Below, piece after piece: positions 18,840 through 29,425 of a stretch of DNA of 64,000 bases. The DNA is from Williamsia sp. 1138 (GTDB taxonomy: Bacteria > Actinomycetota > Actinomycetes > Mycobacteriales > Mycobacteriaceae): assembly GCF_002095435.2 (NCBI RefSeq), contig NZ_MJEJ02000051.1, forward strand, positions 62,001 to 126,000. The letters run 5' to 3'. Both the position numbers and the translations under genes were made by a program. The first letter of the stretch is position 1. Every line of letters starts with the position of its first letter. The notes under the pieces are model-generated. The model was given only the letters and a program-made list of their open reading frames with translations. It did not search any database and was not told the DNA's origin.

Positions 18840-20315
18840 TCACTGCTCCGCGGTCTCCGGCACTGCCAAGCTTGCCAACTGCCGCGCCAGACCAGAGGGA
18901 ACCGTTGCGGTGATCGCGGTTCCGTCTGCACCGTGCTGCTCGGACAGCACGTCGCCTTCGGCGTGGATCCGCGACACGAGATCGCCTCTGGAGTACGGCA
19001 CTCGCACGCTGACGTGGACATCATGACGGGCGATGGCCTCGCGAATGGCGACGAACAACTCGTCGATGCCCTCCCCCGTCACCGTCGAGATGAACACCGC
19101 CTGGGGAAACAGACCCCGCAGTTGCGCCAGCACGAGTGGGTCCGCCACATCGATCTTGTTGATCACCAGGATCTCCGGCGGGGCCGTGGCCTTCTCTTCA
19201 GACACCACCTGTTCGATCACGGTCCGCACAGCGGAGATCTGGTCGGTCGGAATCGGATCGGACCCGTCGACGATGTGCAACAAGAGATCCGCGTCCGCAA
19301 CCTCCTCCAGGGTGGAACGGAACGCCTCCACCAACTGGGTCGGCAGATGCCGGACGAAGCCGACTGTGTCGGTGATGACGAGTTCCCTGCCGTCTTCGAG
19401 AGTCATCCGACGCGTGGTCGGATCCAAGGTCGCGAACAGGGCATTGTGGACCAGGACCCCCGAGCCGGTCATCCGGTTGATGAGGCTCGACTTGCCCGCG
19501 TTCGTGTACCCGACAATGGTCACAGACTGGGCGACCGCCTGTTTACGCTTGCTGCGCTTGGTGTTTCGAGATGTCTTCATCTCCCGGATCTCGCGCCGCA
19601 GTTTGGCCGTGCGTTCCCGGATCCGGCGGCGGTCGGTCTCGATCTTCGTCTCACCGGGCCCGCGCAGGCCCACGCCGCCGTTGCTGCCCGCCCGGCCGCC
19701 GGCCTGCCGCGACATGGACTCACCCCAGCCGCGCAGTCGGGGCAACATGTACTCCATCTGCGCGAGGGCCACCTGCGCCTTGCCCTCACGCGACGTGGCG
19801 TGCTGGGCAAAGATGTCCAAGATCAAGGCCGTGCGGTCGATCACCTTGACCTTCACGACCTTCTCCAACGCGGTGAGCTGCGCCGGGGTGAGTTCACCGT
19901 CGCAGATCACGGTATCGGCCCCTGTGGCCAAGACGATCTCGCGGAGTTCGTGCGCCTTGCCCGAGCCGATATACGTTGCCGGGTCGGGCTTGTCGCGCCG
20001 CTGGATGAGTCCCTCGAGAACCTCGGAACCCGCGGTCTCCGCCAACGCGGCGAGTTCCGCCATGCTGGAGTCGGCCTGCGCCGTGGTGCTGCCCTGGGTC
20101 CAGACCCCGACCAGCACGACCCGCTCGAGGCGCAGCTGCCGATACTCCACCTCGGTGACATCGGTCAGCTCGGTCGACAGCCCTCCGACACGCTGCAGCG
20201 AACTTCGTTCGTCGAGTTGTAGTTCACCGGTCGTCGGGATGTGCTGCGTACGCTCGGCAGGCAACTCGTCAGTCCGGTCTGGGGTCCCGCTCTGCGGGTT
20301 GGTGTCTTCGGTCAT
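18840..20315 (-). CDS. hflX: Ribosome-associated GTPase HflX
   Basis: This 491-residue GTPase splits stalled or hibernating 70S ribosomes under stress. The N-terminal HflX domain has AQADSSMAELAALAETAG and the glycine-rich loop GGRAGSNGGVGLRGPGETKIE, followed by a coiled helical linker. The G domain has G1 GYTNAGKSSLI, G3 DTVGFVRHLP and G4 NKID. The N-terminus is about 60 residues longer than in E. coli and charged, as is usual in actinobacteria. In mycobacteria HflX links hypoxia and macrolide tolerance to ribosome splitting. It lies 45 bases downstream of dapF on the same strand. Confidence 0.95.
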   Translation of the reverse strand: MTEDTNPQSGTPDRTDELPAERTQHIPTTGELQLDERSSLQRVGGLSTELTDVTEVEYRQLRLERVVLVGVWTQGSTTAQADSSMAELAALAETAGSEVLEGLIQRRDKPDPATYIGSGKAHELREIVLATGADTVICDGELTPAQLTALEKVVKVKVIDRTALILDIFAQHATSREGKAQVALAQMEYMLPRLRGWGESMSRQAGGRAGSNGGVGLRGPGETKIETDRRRIRERTAKLRREIREMKTSRNTKRSKRKQAVAQSVTIVGYTNAGKSSLINRMTGSGVLVHNALFATLDPTTRRMTLEDGRELVITDTVGFVRHLPTQLVEAFRSTLEEVADADLLLHIVDGSDPIPTDQISAVRTVIEQVVSEEKATAPPEILVINKIDVADPLVLAQLRGLFPQAVFISTVTGEGIDELFVAIREAIARHDVHVSVRVPYSRGDLVSRIHAEGDVLSEQHGADGTAITATVPSGLARQLASLAVPETAEQ

Positions 20316-20360
20316 GAGGTGACCATCGTGACATTGCGGTGTACTCGCTGCATACCGGTT

Positions 20361-21344
20361 TTAAAGCCATCCTTCGTTGAGTATGCCCGCGCCGACGAGA
20401 ATGGACGGGCCTCGTAGTTCGCTGTCGTTGTCGCCGACCGTCACCGTGATCCGTCCGCCGGGGACATCGACGATGATCGTTCCCGTGGTCCGGCCGATCG
20501 AGCGCAGCGCGGCCGCAGCGGCAGCGACGGTTCCTGTGCCACAACTGCGCGTCTCCCCGACCCCGCGCTCGTGCACTCGCATCCGCACCTCGCCGGTGAC
20601 GCCGTCCACGGTGGACGGCACCGGCGGCGTGATCAGCTCGATGTTCACACCCGCCGGAAAGTCTCCGCTGTCGAAGGTGATCGGCGCTGTGAGGTCGACG
20701 TCATCGAGATCCGCCGCGCTCAGACCTTCCACCACGCAGGCCAGATGCGGATTGCCCACGTCGACCGCCACCCCGGCAAATGGGCGGCCGTCGATGGTCG
20801 CCTTGCTGTCCGTACCGAAAACCACCTTGCCCATCGACACACTGACTTCCGCGTGTGTTCCGCTGCGCTCGTGCACCACCACCGGCCGCGCACCGGCACG
20901 TGATCCGACGACGAAAGCGCTGCCGGTGACCAGGTCGTGGGCTGCGAGGTAGTGGGCGAACACCCGAACCCCGTTGCCGCACATCTCCGCGATGGAACCG
21001 TCCCCGTTGCGGTAGTCCATGAACCAGTCGTTGTCAGAGATGCCGTCAGGCACGGTCGCGAGCACCCCGGCGTCGCGAAGCGCTCCTGCGGTCGCGACCC
21101 GCAACACCCCATCGGCACCGATCCCGCGGTGCCGATCACAGAGCGCTGACACGAACTCCGGGGTCAGGTCCAGCGCCACGCCCGGATCCGGCAGCAGCAC
21201 GAAGTCGTTCTGGGTGCCATGGCCCTTCACGAAATCAACATGCGCAGCTCCGCTGCGCTCCGTCTCCGACCGACCAGGTCGAGCTCCGCTGCGCTCCGTC
21301 TCCAGCCCACCAGGTCGAGCTCCGCTCCGCTCCGTCTCCGACAT
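20361..21344 (-). CDS. dapF: Diaminopimelate epimerase with repeat-encoded N-terminal extension
   Basis: This enzyme converts LL- to meso-diaminopimelate for peptidoglycan and lysine. Catalytic thiols are in MCGNGVRVF and [10 protein letters not shown], and [12 protein letters not shown] is the family N-terminal signature. The usual start would lie just before that signature, but the codon there is GTT (Val) and the only nearby ATG is out of frame. The first good in-frame ATG is at 21344, giving 327 residues. The first ~38 residues are then three copies of a 12-residue unit ([11 protein letters not shown]-type) encoded by a 36-base tandem repeat. A GTG a few codons inside (the V of FVKGHG) is an alternative start that would trim conserved residues. 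Confidence 0.9.
   Translation of the reverse strand: MSETERSGARPGGLETERSGARPGRSETERSGAAHVDFVKGHGTQNDFVLLPDPGVALDLTPEFVSALCDRHRGIGADGVLRVATAGALRDAGVLATVPDGISDNDWFMDYRNGDGSIAEMCGNGVRVFAHYLAAHDLVTGSAFVVGSRAGARPVVVHERSGTHAEVSVSMGKVVFGTDSKATIDGRPFAGVAVDVGNPHLACVVEGLSAADLDDVDLTAPITFDSGDFPAGVNIELITPPVPSTVDGVTGEVRMRVHERGVGETRSCGTGTVAAAAAALRSIGRTTGTIIVDVPGGRITVTVGDNDSELRGPSILVGAGILNEGWL
21246..21342. repeat. 36-base minisatellite inside the dapF 5' end
   Basis: About 2.7 head-to-tail copies of a 36-base unit are present (21246-21281, 21282-21317, 21318-21342). On the + strand the unit begins AGCTCCGCTGCGCTCCGTCT. The period is a multiple of three, so the dapF frame stays open and gains a 12-residue repeat per copy. 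Copies 1 and 2 differ at a few positions; copy 3 has GCTCCGCTCC where the others have GCTGCGCTCC. There is no spacer diversity, so this is not a CRISPR. Confidence 0.9.
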
Positions 21345-21363
21345 CTCATCCACAATACGCGCT

Positions 21364-22281
21364 CTACCGGGCACTACCGCCGCCACGACCCGCGGCCAGC
21401 AATGCCTGACCGAGCACGTCGGGAGCCGATGCGTCGAGCCACTTCACCCTCGGATCGCGACGAAACCATGAGCGCTGCCTGCGGACGTATCTGCGGGTCC
21501 CGATGAAGGTCAATTCTTCCGCTCGTGCGAGGTCGTACTCCCCGTCGAGCGCTGCGATCGTCTGCGCATAGCCGATCGCCCGGGCAGCGGTCACTCCTTC
21601 GCGCAGTCCGACGTCGAGCAGCGCCCGGACCTCGTCCACCAGACCTCCGGAGAACATGGCAGACGTCCTGCGTGCAATCCGCTCGTCGAGATCGGCGGTG
21701 TCGCGGTCGAGCGCGATGATGGTTGTGTTCCAACGAGGTTCGCCGATCTGGGGAGCTGACGCGGAGAAGGGCCTGCCCGTGATCTCGACGACCTCGAGCG
21801 CTCGGACGATCCTGCGGCCGTCGGTGTCGAGGATGTGCTCTGCAGCCTCGCCGTCCACCTCGGCGAGGCGTCGGTGCAACGCTGCGGGACCGAGCTGCGC
21901 CAGTTGCTCCTCATACCGGGACCTGACCTCGGGATCGGTCGCCGGGAACTGCCAGTCGTCGAGCAACGCCTGGACGTACATCATCGATCCGCCGACGATC
22001 ACCGGAGTCCGACCGGCGGCGAGGATGCTCTCGACATCGGCGCGTGCCGCCTGTTGATACCGCGCGACGGTCGCCGTCTCGGTCACCCCGAGCACATCGA
22101 TCTGATGGTGCCGGACCCCACGCCGCTCGGCGATCGGCATCTTGGCCGTCCCGATGTCCATACCTCGGTACTGCTGCATCGCGTCCACGTTCACGATCTC
22201 GCCACCGAGATCGATGGCCAGCTCGAGCGCAAGGTCTGACTTACCGCTGGCCGTGGGTCCGATGACAGCGATCGGCGTCAC
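21364..22281 (-). CDS. miaA: tRNA dimethylallyltransferase MiaA
   Basis: This 305-residue enzyme adds the dimethylallyl group to A37 of tRNAs reading UNN codons. The P-loop [11 protein letters not shown] is near the N-terminus. Family motifs [41 protein letters not shown] and AIGYAQ follow. The GTG at 22281 overlaps the upstream stop (GTGA), so translation is coupled; the longer frame into the upstream gene is a shadow. Its product is the substrate of MiaB, encoded 3 kb away. Confidence 0.95.
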   Translation of the reverse strand: MTPIAVIGPTASGKSDLALELAIDLGGEIVNVDAMQQYRGMDIGTAKMPIAERRGVRHHQIDVLGVTETATVARYQQAARADVESILAAGRTPVIVGGSMMYVQALLDDWQFPATDPEVRSRYEEQLAQLGPAALHRRLAEVDGEAAEHILDTDGRRIVRALEVVEITGRPFSASAPQIGEPRWNTTIIALDRDTADLDERIARRTSAMFSGGLVDEVRALLDVGLREGVTAARAIGYAQTIAALDGEYDLARAEELTFIGTRRYVRRQRSWFRRDPRVKWLDASAPDVLGQALLAAGRGGGSAR

Positions 22282-23018
22282 CACCGCATGTCCCAGCGGG
22301 CGACCACATAGCCCACGCCGAACGGCGCCGCGGCGCTGAGCAACACCCCGTCCACCGCGGCACCGTCCACGCCGGCACCTACGAGCGCGCCGGCGACCAG
22401 CTGCCAGACCGCGCGTCCGGAGACCCCGAGGTGAGCGCACTTCTCTTCGGGGAGGGCACCGAGCGCGTCCAGATCAGCCGAACCCAACGCGGCGTCGATC
22501 ACCGTCTGCAACGCCGCCGCCTCGGCCTGCTCGCCTCCCGGAGCTTTCGCCCCCAGTGTGGTCGCCCCGTCGGCGACCACCAACAACCCGATCGGTTCGT
22601 CCGTTGCCGCCAGCGCTCTACCCAGCACCCGGCCGAGCTCGGCACTGTCAGCGGCCGACGTCTCGGCGTCGACTAGAGTCACCGCCAATTCCGGCCGCGG
22701 TTCGACCGCAGCGGCCAGCCACCCGGCCAGCAGGACCGAGGTCGGCATCAACGCATCGGGGTCACCAGGCGTCCGCGGATCGATCTCGACCTCCACATCG
22801 GCGCCGAAACCCACAAAGGTGCCGCGCGCCGCAACCGGAACGGCCGGATCTCCGATCCCCACGACCATCCAGCGGCGCGCACGCTCGGCCAACTGATCAC
22901 AAACCGCATGTGCAGCATCACGAATGGGAAGGATCTCCGGAACGCCGGGACCGGACAGCTCGGGCACCAAAACCGGTGCGGCGGGGACGAATGCAGCGGC
23001 GACCAACACCTGCGCCAC
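22278..23018 (-). CDS. Class III extradiol dioxygenase-like protein of unknown function
   Basis: This 246-residue protein starts at the GTG of [10 protein letters not shown]. It begins with an [14 protein letters not shown] motif typical of the LigB-like fold and contains VVGIGDP and [12 protein letters not shown]. The catalytic metal ligands of true LigB enzymes are only partly evident, so it may not be an active dioxygenase. The same gene lies before miaA in mycobacteria (Rv2728c type). It is translationally coupled to miaA by a four-base overlap, but a role in tRNA modification is not shown. Confidence 0.75.
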   Translation of the reverse strand: MAQVLVAAAFVPAAPVLVPELSGPGVPEILPIRDAAHAVCDQLAERARRWMVVGIGDPAVPVAARGTFVGFGADVEVEIDPRTPGDPDALMPTSVLLAGWLAAAVEPRPELAVTLVDAETSAADSAELGRVLGRALAATDEPIGLLVVADGATTLGAKAPGGEQAEAAALQTVIDAALGSADLDALGALPEEKCAHLGVSGRAVWQLVAGALVGAGVDGAAVDGVLLSAAAPFGVGYVVARWDMRW

Positions 23019-23199
23019 GGTAGCCGACTCTCCGCGACGACACCGCGCCGCGCGATTCGAGCGAACCCATTGTCGATGAGTGTCCACACCTACGGCCTTG
23101 ACCTGCTTCAATGAGAGAGGCGATGGGCGCCACACCGGCGTCAGCGCCGGCAGACGAACGCAACTGGCAGCCGTGTCGCGCGGCAGGACGAGGATGAAC

Positions 23200-24564
23200 A
23201 TGACCGAGCACACCCCTGAACCTGCCGCAGACGCCGCCCCGGTACCCGGCCCCCGACCGGGACCACGGCCCGGCCCCCGACCCGGACCACGTCCGGGTCA
23301 GCACGCGCCGCCCAAGGTGCATGCCCCCGCAGATGTCGTCAGGCCTGCCTCCGACCCGTCCGAGTTCGGCCGGATCGATGACGACGGCGCGGTGTGGCTC
23401 AAGAACTCCGGAGGCGAACACCAGATCGCGTCCTGGCAGGCAGGGACCGCCGCCGAAGGCCTCGCTCACTTCGGCCGCCGGTTCGACGATCTGGTCGTCG
23501 AGGTGGAATTGCTCGAGGAACGACTCGAGGCCGGCACCGGAGATCCGCGCAAGACGAAGATCGCAGCGGCGGCATTGGTGGAGTCTCTTCCGACCGCTGC
23601 CGTGATCGGCGACGTCGACGCGGTCGCGGCACGCCTGCAGACGATCATCGACGGCGCCGACGGTGCGGCCGAGAAGGTCAAACACGATCGCGACGAGGCA
23701 CGGACCGCGGCCATCGCGAGGAAAGAGGAGCTCGCCGCCGAAGCCGAGGAGATCGGTTCTGAGTCGACCCAGTGGAAGGTCGCGGGCGATCGCATGCGGG
23801 AGATCCTCGACGAGTGGAAGACCATCAAGGGCGTCGACCGCAAGACCGACGATCAGCTCTGGAAGCGATACTCGAAAGCGCGGGACACCTTCAACCGTAG
23901 GCGTGGCGCGCACTTCGCCGAGATGGATCGCGAACGCGCCGGGGCACGTTCGCGCAAGGAAGAGCTCATCACCGAGGCCGAGTCGCTGTCGGCCTCCACC
24001 GAATGGGCCGACACCGCGGCCAAATTCCGAGACCTCCTCACCCAATGGAAGGCCGCAGGCCGCGCCCCCCGCGACCAGGACGACGCGCTGTGGGCCCGTT
24101 TCAAGGCAGCCCAGGACGTCTTCTTCGGAGCCCGCAACGCCGCTTCCTCCGAGCGAGACGCCGAGTTCGAGACAAACGCCAAGGCGAAGGTCGAGTTGCT
24201 CAACCGGGCCGAGAAATCGATCGATCCCGACGCCGATCTGGACGCCGCACGTCGCGAGTTCCGGCTGATCCGCGATCAATGGGACGAGATCGGCAAGGTC
24301 CCCCGCGAGCAGATGCATTCACTGGAGGCTCGCATCAAGGCCGTCGAGAAGCGGATCCGCGATGCCGAGTCAGCACAGTGGCAGCGCACCGATCCCGAGG
24401 TCAAGGCACGCGCGCAACAGTTCGCCGATCGGGTCTCGCAACTCGAGGATCAGGCCGCCAAGGCCGAGGCGAACGGAAAGGCCAAGGACGCGCGCAAACT
24501 ACGCGAGCAGGCCGAGCAATGGCGGGAATGGGCCCGGGCCGCCGAGGGTGCGATCAGCGACTGA
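23200..24564 (+). CDS. DUF349 repeat protein with Pro-Arg-rich N-terminus
   Basis: This 454-residue, strongly charged protein is mostly helical, with repeated ~75-residue DUF349 modules. Their recurring W-K and W-x-E signatures ([50 protein letters not shown]) are visible three or four times between residues 130 and 420. The N-terminus holds a [13 protein letters not shown] low-complexity stretch encoded by a 12-base repeat (23240-23300). The start at 23200 follows a GAGGA site; 23194 is an alternative. Matches the Rv2731 position in mycobacteria. The function is unknown; coiled-coil scaffolding is plausible. Confidence 0.85.
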   Translation: MTEHTPEPAADAAPVPGPRPGPRPGPRPGPRPGQHAPPKVHAPADVVRPASDPSEFGRIDDDGAVWLKNSGGEHQIASWQAGTAAEGLAHFGRRFDDLVVEVELLEERLEAGTGDPRKTKIAAAALVESLPTAAVIGDVDAVAARLQTIIDGADGAAEKVKHDRDEARTAAIARKEELAAEAEEIGSESTQWKVAGDRMREILDEWKTIKGVDRKTDDQLWKRYSKARDTFNRRRGAHFAEMDRERAGARSRKEELITEAESLSASTEWADTAAKFRDLLTQWKAAGRAPRDQDDALWARFKAAQDVFFGARNAASSERDAEFETNAKAKVELLNRAEKSIDPDADLDAARREFRLIRDQWDEIGKVPREQMHSLEARIKAVEKRIRDAESAQWQRTDPEVKARAQQFADRVSQLEDQAAKAEANGKAKDARKLREQAEQWREWARAAEGAISD

Positions 24565-24573
24565 GCAGGTCAC

Positions 24574-25197
24574 TCAGCTCTCGGTGTCGGGATCGACAGG
24601 CCGTGGAGCGCGACGTCGTTGCAGGGCGAGTGCCCGTTGTTCTTCCGCAGCTGCCTCCTCGCGGCGTTGGGCCTCGAGGGTGAGCTGGTAGCTGGTCCTG
24701 GTCCACACGACCCGCGACCAGTGGAAGACGATCACGAACATCGCGATCCAACCCACCACGAGTCCGACACCGACGCCGCTCGGCGGAGCGTATCCCGAGA
24801 CCCCGGGGGTGTTGCGCGACCACCAAGCGAGCATCCCGGCAACGCAGGACACCGCGCTGCCGCACAGGGCAACCCAGGCGAAGAACCAGCGACGGGTGAT
24901 CAAGGCCAGCGCAGAGAACCCGACACCGAACACCAACTGCAGCCACACGAAGATACGTGAGGTGATGGTGACGTTCTCGGCGGCGGCGTCCGCATTGAAC
25001 GTCAGGACGTCGATACCGGTGACCGAACCGGTGTGCGGCAGTACGAACGAGAGCAAGACCGCGAGCACCGCCACAGCGACCACCACGGCACGGGCACCCG
25101 GGTCGATCTCGCCGGCCACTTTTCGTTCAGCCTTGCGGAGATCACCCTTGAAGTCTTCAAACGCCGGCAACTGTCCGCCCTCTGGTTCGGCCATCAC
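24574..25197 (-). CDS. Four-helix membrane protein, Rv2732c-like
   Basis: This 207-residue protein has a soluble acidic N-terminus (about 40 residues) and four hydrophobic segments, among them [58 protein letters not shown] and [18 protein letters not shown]. The Arg- and Glu-rich tail is cytoplasmic. It overlaps the miaB stop by four bases, so it is translated together with miaB, an arrangement shared with mycobacteria. No catalytic motif was recognised and the function is unknown. Confidence 0.8.
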   Translation of the reverse strand: MMAEPEGGQLPAFEDFKGDLRKAERKVAGEIDPGARAVVVAVAVLAVLLSFVLPHTGSVTGIDVLTFNADAAAENVTITSRIFVWLQLVFGVGFSALALITRRWFFAWVALCGSAVSCVAGMLAWWSRNTPGVSGYAPPSGVGVGLVVGWIAMFVIVFHWSRVVWTRTSYQLTLEAQRREEAAAEEQRALALQRRRAPRPVDPDTES

Positions 25198-26729
25198 ATC
25201 TCACATCCTGAGCCGCATGCCGATTCGACCGGTGCGCTCGTCGGTTTTCCGATTGTCGGCAACCCCAGACCCACGCCGATCGGCGGAGTCTGCGGTGTGG
25301 TGCCTGCTGCGTGCGCATCGCCGGCCCGAGTGCGCCGATGTGCGGTGATGCCGTCGTCGGCCAGCAGGTAGTGCGGCGCGGCACCGGTGACCACCGCGTT
25401 CACGAGGTCTCCCGGCCGGACGCCCTCATCAGCAGTGGCGAAGTGCACGAGCCGACCGTCGCGTGCACGACCGGTCATCCGGCCCTGATCCTTGCGGCCG
25501 TCAGCCGTGACGAGAACCTCGACCGGCATCCCGATCAGGTTCTGGTTCTCCTCCAGGCAAATCCTGTCCTGGAGCTCGGTCAACCGCATATAACGTTCGG
25601 ATACAACGGCTTTGGGGACCTGCTCGGCCATCTCCGCCGCCGGGGTGCCCGGCCGGGGCGAGTACTGGAAGGTGTAGGCGCTGGTGAATCTGGCCTTGGC
25701 GACGACGTCGAGGGTGTCCTGGAAATCTGCTTCGGTCTCGCCGGGGAACCCCACGATGATGTCGGTCGTGATGGACGCATGTGGCATTGCGGCGCGGACA
25801 CGATCGATGATCCCGAGGAACTTGGTGCTGCGATAACTACGACGCATGGCCTTGAGGATCCGGTCCGAACCCGACTGCAACGGCATGTGCAATTGCGGGC
25901 AGACGTTCGGAGTCTGCGCCATCGCCTCGATCACGTCGTCGGTGAACTCTGCCGGATGGGGGGACGTGAACCTCACGCGCTCGAGCCCCTCGATCTCCCC
26001 ACACGCCCGCAGCAGGGCCGCGAAGGCACCTCGGTCGCGACCGAGGTCGGGGTCTGAGAAGGACATCCCATACGCATTGACGTTCTGCCCGAGCAGCGTC
26101 ACTTCACCGACACCCTCGTTCACCAGTGCCTGCACCTCGGCCAGCACGTCACCGGGGCGGCGGTCGACTTCTTTGCCCCGGAGGGCTGGGACGATGCAGA
26201 ACGTGCAGGTGTTGTTGCAACCGACCGATATGGACACCCAACCCGAGTACGCCGACTCACGCTTGGCGGGGAGCGTCGAGGGAAAAGCCTCCAGGGCATC
26301 GAGGATCTCGACCTGCGCCTGCTCGTTGTGCCGGGCCCGTTCGAGCAGCACCGGCAACGAACCGAGGTTGTGGGTACCGAAGACGACGTCGACCCAGGGA
26401 GCTTTCTTCACCACCGTCGCGCGATCTTTCTGCGCGAGGCAACCGCCGACGGCAATCTGCATTCCGGGGCGCCGCTCCTTCACCGGAGCGAGATGCGAGA
26501 GGTTTCCGTACAGCTTGTTGTCCGCGTTCTCGCGCACCGCACACGTATTGAACACCACGAGGTCGGGCTCGGTACCTGCCTCGGCACGCACGTACCCTGC
26601 CTCTTCGAGCAGACCTGAGATGCGCTCGGAATCGTGGACATTCATCTGACAGCCGTAGGTGGTGACCTGGTAGGAACGCCCACTGGTCAGCGGACTGTCG
26701 GTCACCGGACTTGTCAACGAGATTGTCAC
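25194..26729 (-). CDS. miaB: tRNA methylthiotransferase MiaB
   Basis: This 511-residue radical-SAM enzyme converts i6A37 to ms2i6A37 in tRNA. The N-terminal UPF0004 domain carries cysteines in [17 protein letters not shown] and GGCLAQ for the auxiliary 4Fe-4S cluster. The radical-SAM motif is [14 protein letters not shown]-domain signatures [10 protein letters not shown] and [10 protein letters not shown] follow, then the C-terminal TRAM domain. The last ~50 residues after TRAM are a poorly conserved tail. It is coupled to the membrane protein that follows. Its substrate is made by MiaA in the same region. Confidence 0.95.
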   Translation of the reverse strand: MTISLTSPVTDSPLTSGRSYQVTTYGCQMNVHDSERISGLLEEAGYVRAEAGTEPDLVVFNTCAVRENADNKLYGNLSHLAPVKERRPGMQIAVGGCLAQKDRATVVKKAPWVDVVFGTHNLGSLPVLLERARHNEQAQVEILDALEAFPSTLPAKRESAYSGWVSISVGCNNTCTFCIVPALRGKEVDRRPGDVLAEVQALVNEGVGEVTLLGQNVNAYGMSFSDPDLGRDRGAFAALLRACGEIEGLERVRFTSPHPAEFTDDVIEAMAQTPNVCPQLHMPLQSGSDRILKAMRRSYRSTKFLGIIDRVRAAMPHASITTDIIVGFPGETEADFQDTLDVVAKARFTSAYTFQYSPRPGTPAAEMAEQVPKAVVSERYMRLTELQDRICLEENQNLIGMPVEVLVTADGRKDQGRMTGRARDGRLVHFATADEGVRPGDLVNAVVTGAAPHYLLADDGITAHRRTRAGDAHAAGTTPQTPPIGVGLGLPTIGKPTSAPVESACGSGCEM

Positions 26730-26874
26730 CCGATCCAGGGTACTTGCCCGGCCCGACCAGGCGAAATGGACGCGACGACCTGCGATTTAAGCGGTCCGCC
26801 ACACGAGTGGCGGTCCGCCGGATGTCGGGTGTTGCGCTCACGGCCCGATCGTCGACCCAATAAGGTCGTTATCC

Positions 26875-27678
26875 ATGACAACATCTCGGGACTCCTCGGG
26901 CGCGCAGCATCCGGTCGACAAGGGACCGGCAGGCGGCGGCAGCCAGACGATGATCAGCATGACGAACGTACAGAAGCATTTCGGCGACCTGCACGTGCTC
27001 AAAGACGTCGACCTCGAGGTGCCGGCGGGACAGGTTGTGGTGATCCTGGGCCCCTCGGGTTCAGGAAAGTCCACGCTGTGTCGCACCATCAACCGGCTCG
27101 AACCGATCGACAGCGGTGAGATCCGCATCGACGGCAACATCCTCCCTGCAGAGGGCAAGACATTGGCGGCGTTGCGCGCCGACGTCGGCATGGTGTTCCA
27201 GTCCTTCAACCTCTTCGCCCACAAGACAATCCTGCAGAACGTCACCCTCGCTCCCATCAAGGTTCGCGGCAAGAGCAAGGCCGACGCGGAGAAGCGCGGT
27301 ATGGAGTTGCTCGAACGCGTAGGAATCGCCAGTCAGCGCGACAAGTATCCAGCCCAGCTGTCAGGCGGCCAGCAGCAGCGGGTGGCGATCGCACGGTCGT
27401 TGGCGATGGAACCCAAGGTCATGCTGTTCGACGAACCCACCTCGGCACTCGACCCCGAGATGGTGAACGAAGTGCTCGACGTGATGGTCTCACTCGCCAA
27501 GGAGGGCATGACGATGCTCGTGGTCACCCACGAGATGGGCTTTGCCAGGAAGGCTGCCGACCGGGTCATCTTCATGGCCGACGGTGCGATCGTCGAGGAC
27601 GACGAACCCGAGACCTTCTTCACCAGCCCGAAATCCGAACGCGCGCGTGACTTTCTCGGCAAGATCCTGGGCCACTGA
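26875..27678 (+). CDS. gluA: Glutamate ABC transporter ATP-binding protein
   Basis: This 267-residue ATPase belongs to the polar amino acid importer family. Walker A is GPSGSGKST, the Q-loop is [12 protein letters not shown], the signature is LSGGQQQR, Walker B is VMLFDEP and the H-loop is VVTHEMGF. The first ~25 residues are a variable Ser/Gly-rich leader before [11 protein letters not shown], so an internal ATG (about 26950) is a possible alternative start. It heads the gluABCD operon with a five-base gap to the lipoprotein gene. Substrate assignment rests on gene order as in corynebacterial gluABCD; glutamine or aspartate uptake is not excluded. Confidence 0.92.
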   Translation: MTTSRDSSGAQHPVDKGPAGGGSQTMISMTNVQKHFGDLHVLKDVDLEVPAGQVVVILGPSGSGKSTLCRTINRLEPIDSGEIRIDGNILPAEGKTLAALRADVGMVFQSFNLFAHKTILQNVTLAPIKVRGKSKADAEKRGMELLERVGIASQRDKYPAQLSGGQQQRVAIARSLAMEPKVMLFDEPTSALDPEMVNEVLDVMVSLAKEGMTMLVVTHEMGFARKAADRVIFMADGAIVEDDEPETFFTSPKSERARDFLGKILGH

Positions 27679-27683
27679 GGACT

Positions 27684-28745
27684 GTGATGAACCGACTCGA
27701 ACGCACGAAAGCATCTATGCCCGTCAACTCACCCAAGCCGCGGCGCCTGACCTCGATTCTCGGTCTCGCGATCGCCGCCGTGCTCATCGCGGGCGGGCTC
27801 GCCGCCTGCGGCAGCACCAGCCCGCGAAACCTGCTCGAATCCATCGAGGAGGGCTCGGTGATCGCAGGCACGAAGTTCGATCAGCCCGGTCTCGGTCTCC
27901 GTCACCCAGACAAGGACTTCACCGGATTCGACGTTGCGGTGTCGGAGTACGTGATCAACAACATCGCCGAGACCAACGGCTGGGACAAACCCGACATCAC
28001 GTGGAGAGAAACCCCCTCGGCCCAGCGCGAAACCCTGATCGCCAACGGTGAGGTCGACATGATCGCGGCCACCTACTCCATCAATGCCGCTCGTTCGGAG
28101 AAGGTGGCATTCGCAGGGCCGTACCTCATCAACTACCAGGGTCTTCTCGTCCGAGAGGACGACGACAGCATCGCGGTGCTGACCGACCTCAACAACGGTA
28201 AGAAGCTGTGTTCGGTCACCGGCTCGACGTCTGCACAGAACGTCAAGAACCAGTTACCCAACATCCAGCTCCAGGAGTACGACTCGTACTCGTCGTGCGT
28301 CGAGGCGTTGCGCCGCGGGAAGGTCGATGCGCTGACCACCGACGAGGCAATTTTGGCCGGCTTCTCGGACTTCTACCCCGACGAGTTCAAGCTCGTCGAC
28401 ATGACCTATCCCGACGATGCCTGCGTGACGTCGAGCGGGAAGAAATCGCTGAAGAAGGCGGGGTCACCGTTCTCGACCGAGCGATACGGCATCGGTATGG
28501 CCAAGGAGTATCCAGAGGCTGTCGAGGCCGTCAACAAGGCACTCGTCTCCATGATGACGCCGCCGCCTGGTGGCGGCCCGTCCGCATGGGAGACCGCGTT
28601 GCGCGACAACATCGGCAGTGCCCAGGTCGACTCGATGATCGAGCGGTCGCAGGGGCCCGACTCCACATACACCTTCACCCCTGAGCCCGGGAATCTCGAT
28701 TTCCTCACGTCCAAGTCCACCCCCTGCCCGGAGGGACTGTCATGA
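27684..28745 (+). CDS. gluB: Glutamate-binding lipoprotein
   Basis: This 353-residue extracellular solute-binding protein of family 3 has an N-terminal signal with a lipobox (LAAC, Cys42) after a hydrophobic helix. The mature part contains the family motif DFTGFDVAVSEYV and RSEKVAFAGPY. It delivers the amino acid to GluC/GluD. GTG at 27684 and ATG at 27687 are equivalent starts. The stop overlaps gluC by four bases. Confidence 0.92.
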   Translation: MMNRLERTKASMPVNSPKPRRLTSILGLAIAAVLIAGGLAACGSTSPRNLLESIEEGSVIAGTKFDQPGLGLRHPDKDFTGFDVAVSEYVINNIAETNGWDKPDITWRETPSAQRETLIANGEVDMIAATYSINAARSEKVAFAGPYLINYQGLLVREDDDSIAVLTDLNNGKKLCSVTGSTSAQNVKNQLPNIQLQEYDSYSSCVEALRRGKVDALTTDEAILAGFSDFYPDEFKLVDMTYPDDACVTSSGKKSLKKAGSPFSTERYGIGMAKEYPEAVEAVNKALVSMMTPPPGGGPSAWETALRDNIGSAQVDSMIERSQGPDSTYTFTPEPGNLDFLTSKSTPCPEGLS

Positions 28746-29425
28746 ACGAACTCTGGACAGACATCGGCCCTGGCTTGTGGCCGGCCTACTGGGTCACGAT
28801 CAAACTGACGTTCTTCTCCGCCATCGGATCGCTCCTCTGGGGCACGGTGCTGGCGGGAATGCGGGTGTCCCCTGTGCCCGTCATGCGGTTCTTCGGCACC
28901 TGGTACGTCAACATCGTGCGCAACACCCCGCTGACCCTGATCATCATCTTCTGCTCGGTGGGCCTGTATCAGAATCTCGGGTTGGCGCTGGCCCCCGAGA
29001 ACGAGAACTTCATCGACAACAACAACTTCTGGCTGGCGGTGCTCGGCTTCACGTTCTACACCTCGACATTCGTGTGTGAGACGCTGCGGTCCGGGTTCAA
29101 CACGGTTCCCCTCGGGCAAGCCGAAGCGGCCAGATCCCTCGGCCTGCCGTTCAGCAAGGTCTTCACTCTGATCGTGTTGCCGCAAGCGATTCGGTCGGTG
29201 ATAGGGCCCATGGGCAGCGTGCTGATCGCCTTGACCAAGAACACCACCATCGCGTCGGCGATCGGTGTCGCCGAGGCGTCCCTGCTGATGAAGGAACAGA
29301 TCGAGAATCACGCCGACCAGGTGATCTGGATCTTCGCCATCATCGCCGCTGGGTTCATGGTGTTGACCCTCACCGAGGGTTTCGTGTTCGGCTATCTCGC
29401 AAAGCGATTGGCGGTCAAACGATGA
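28742..29425 (+). CDS. gluC: Glutamate ABC transporter permease GluC
   Basis: This 227-residue inner-membrane permease of the HisMQ type has five or so membrane helices. The cytoplasmic EAA loop [14 protein letters not shown] is the docking site for Glu[15 protein letters not shown] is the family N-terminal signature. Four-base overlaps with gluB and gluD show tight coupling. Confidence 0.93.
   Translation: MNELWTDIGPGLWPAYWVTIKLTFFSAIGSLLWGTVLAGMRVSPVPVMRFFGTWYVNIVRNTPLTLIIIFCSVGLYQNLGLALAPENENFIDNNNFWLAVLGFTFYTSTFVCETLRSGFNTVPLGQAEAARSLGLPFSKVFTLIVLPQAIRSVIGPMGSVLIALTKNTTIASAIGVAEASLLMKEQIENHADQVIWIFAIIAAGFMVLTLTEGFVFGYLAKRLAVKR

Noticed and set aside
18933-20222. 429-codon open frame antisense to hflX
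   Set aside because: Shadow of hflX; the G motifs are on the minus strand and this frame has a composition typical of reverse-strand reading.
21246-21342. Possible CRISPR array
   Set aside because: Repeats are contiguous without spacers and lie inside a coding frame; no cas genes are in the window.
26796-26813. Short hairpin CCGCCAC-ACGA-GTGGCGG before gluA
   Set aside because: A seven-base GC stem is not unusual here; no attenuator or riboswitch features are visible.
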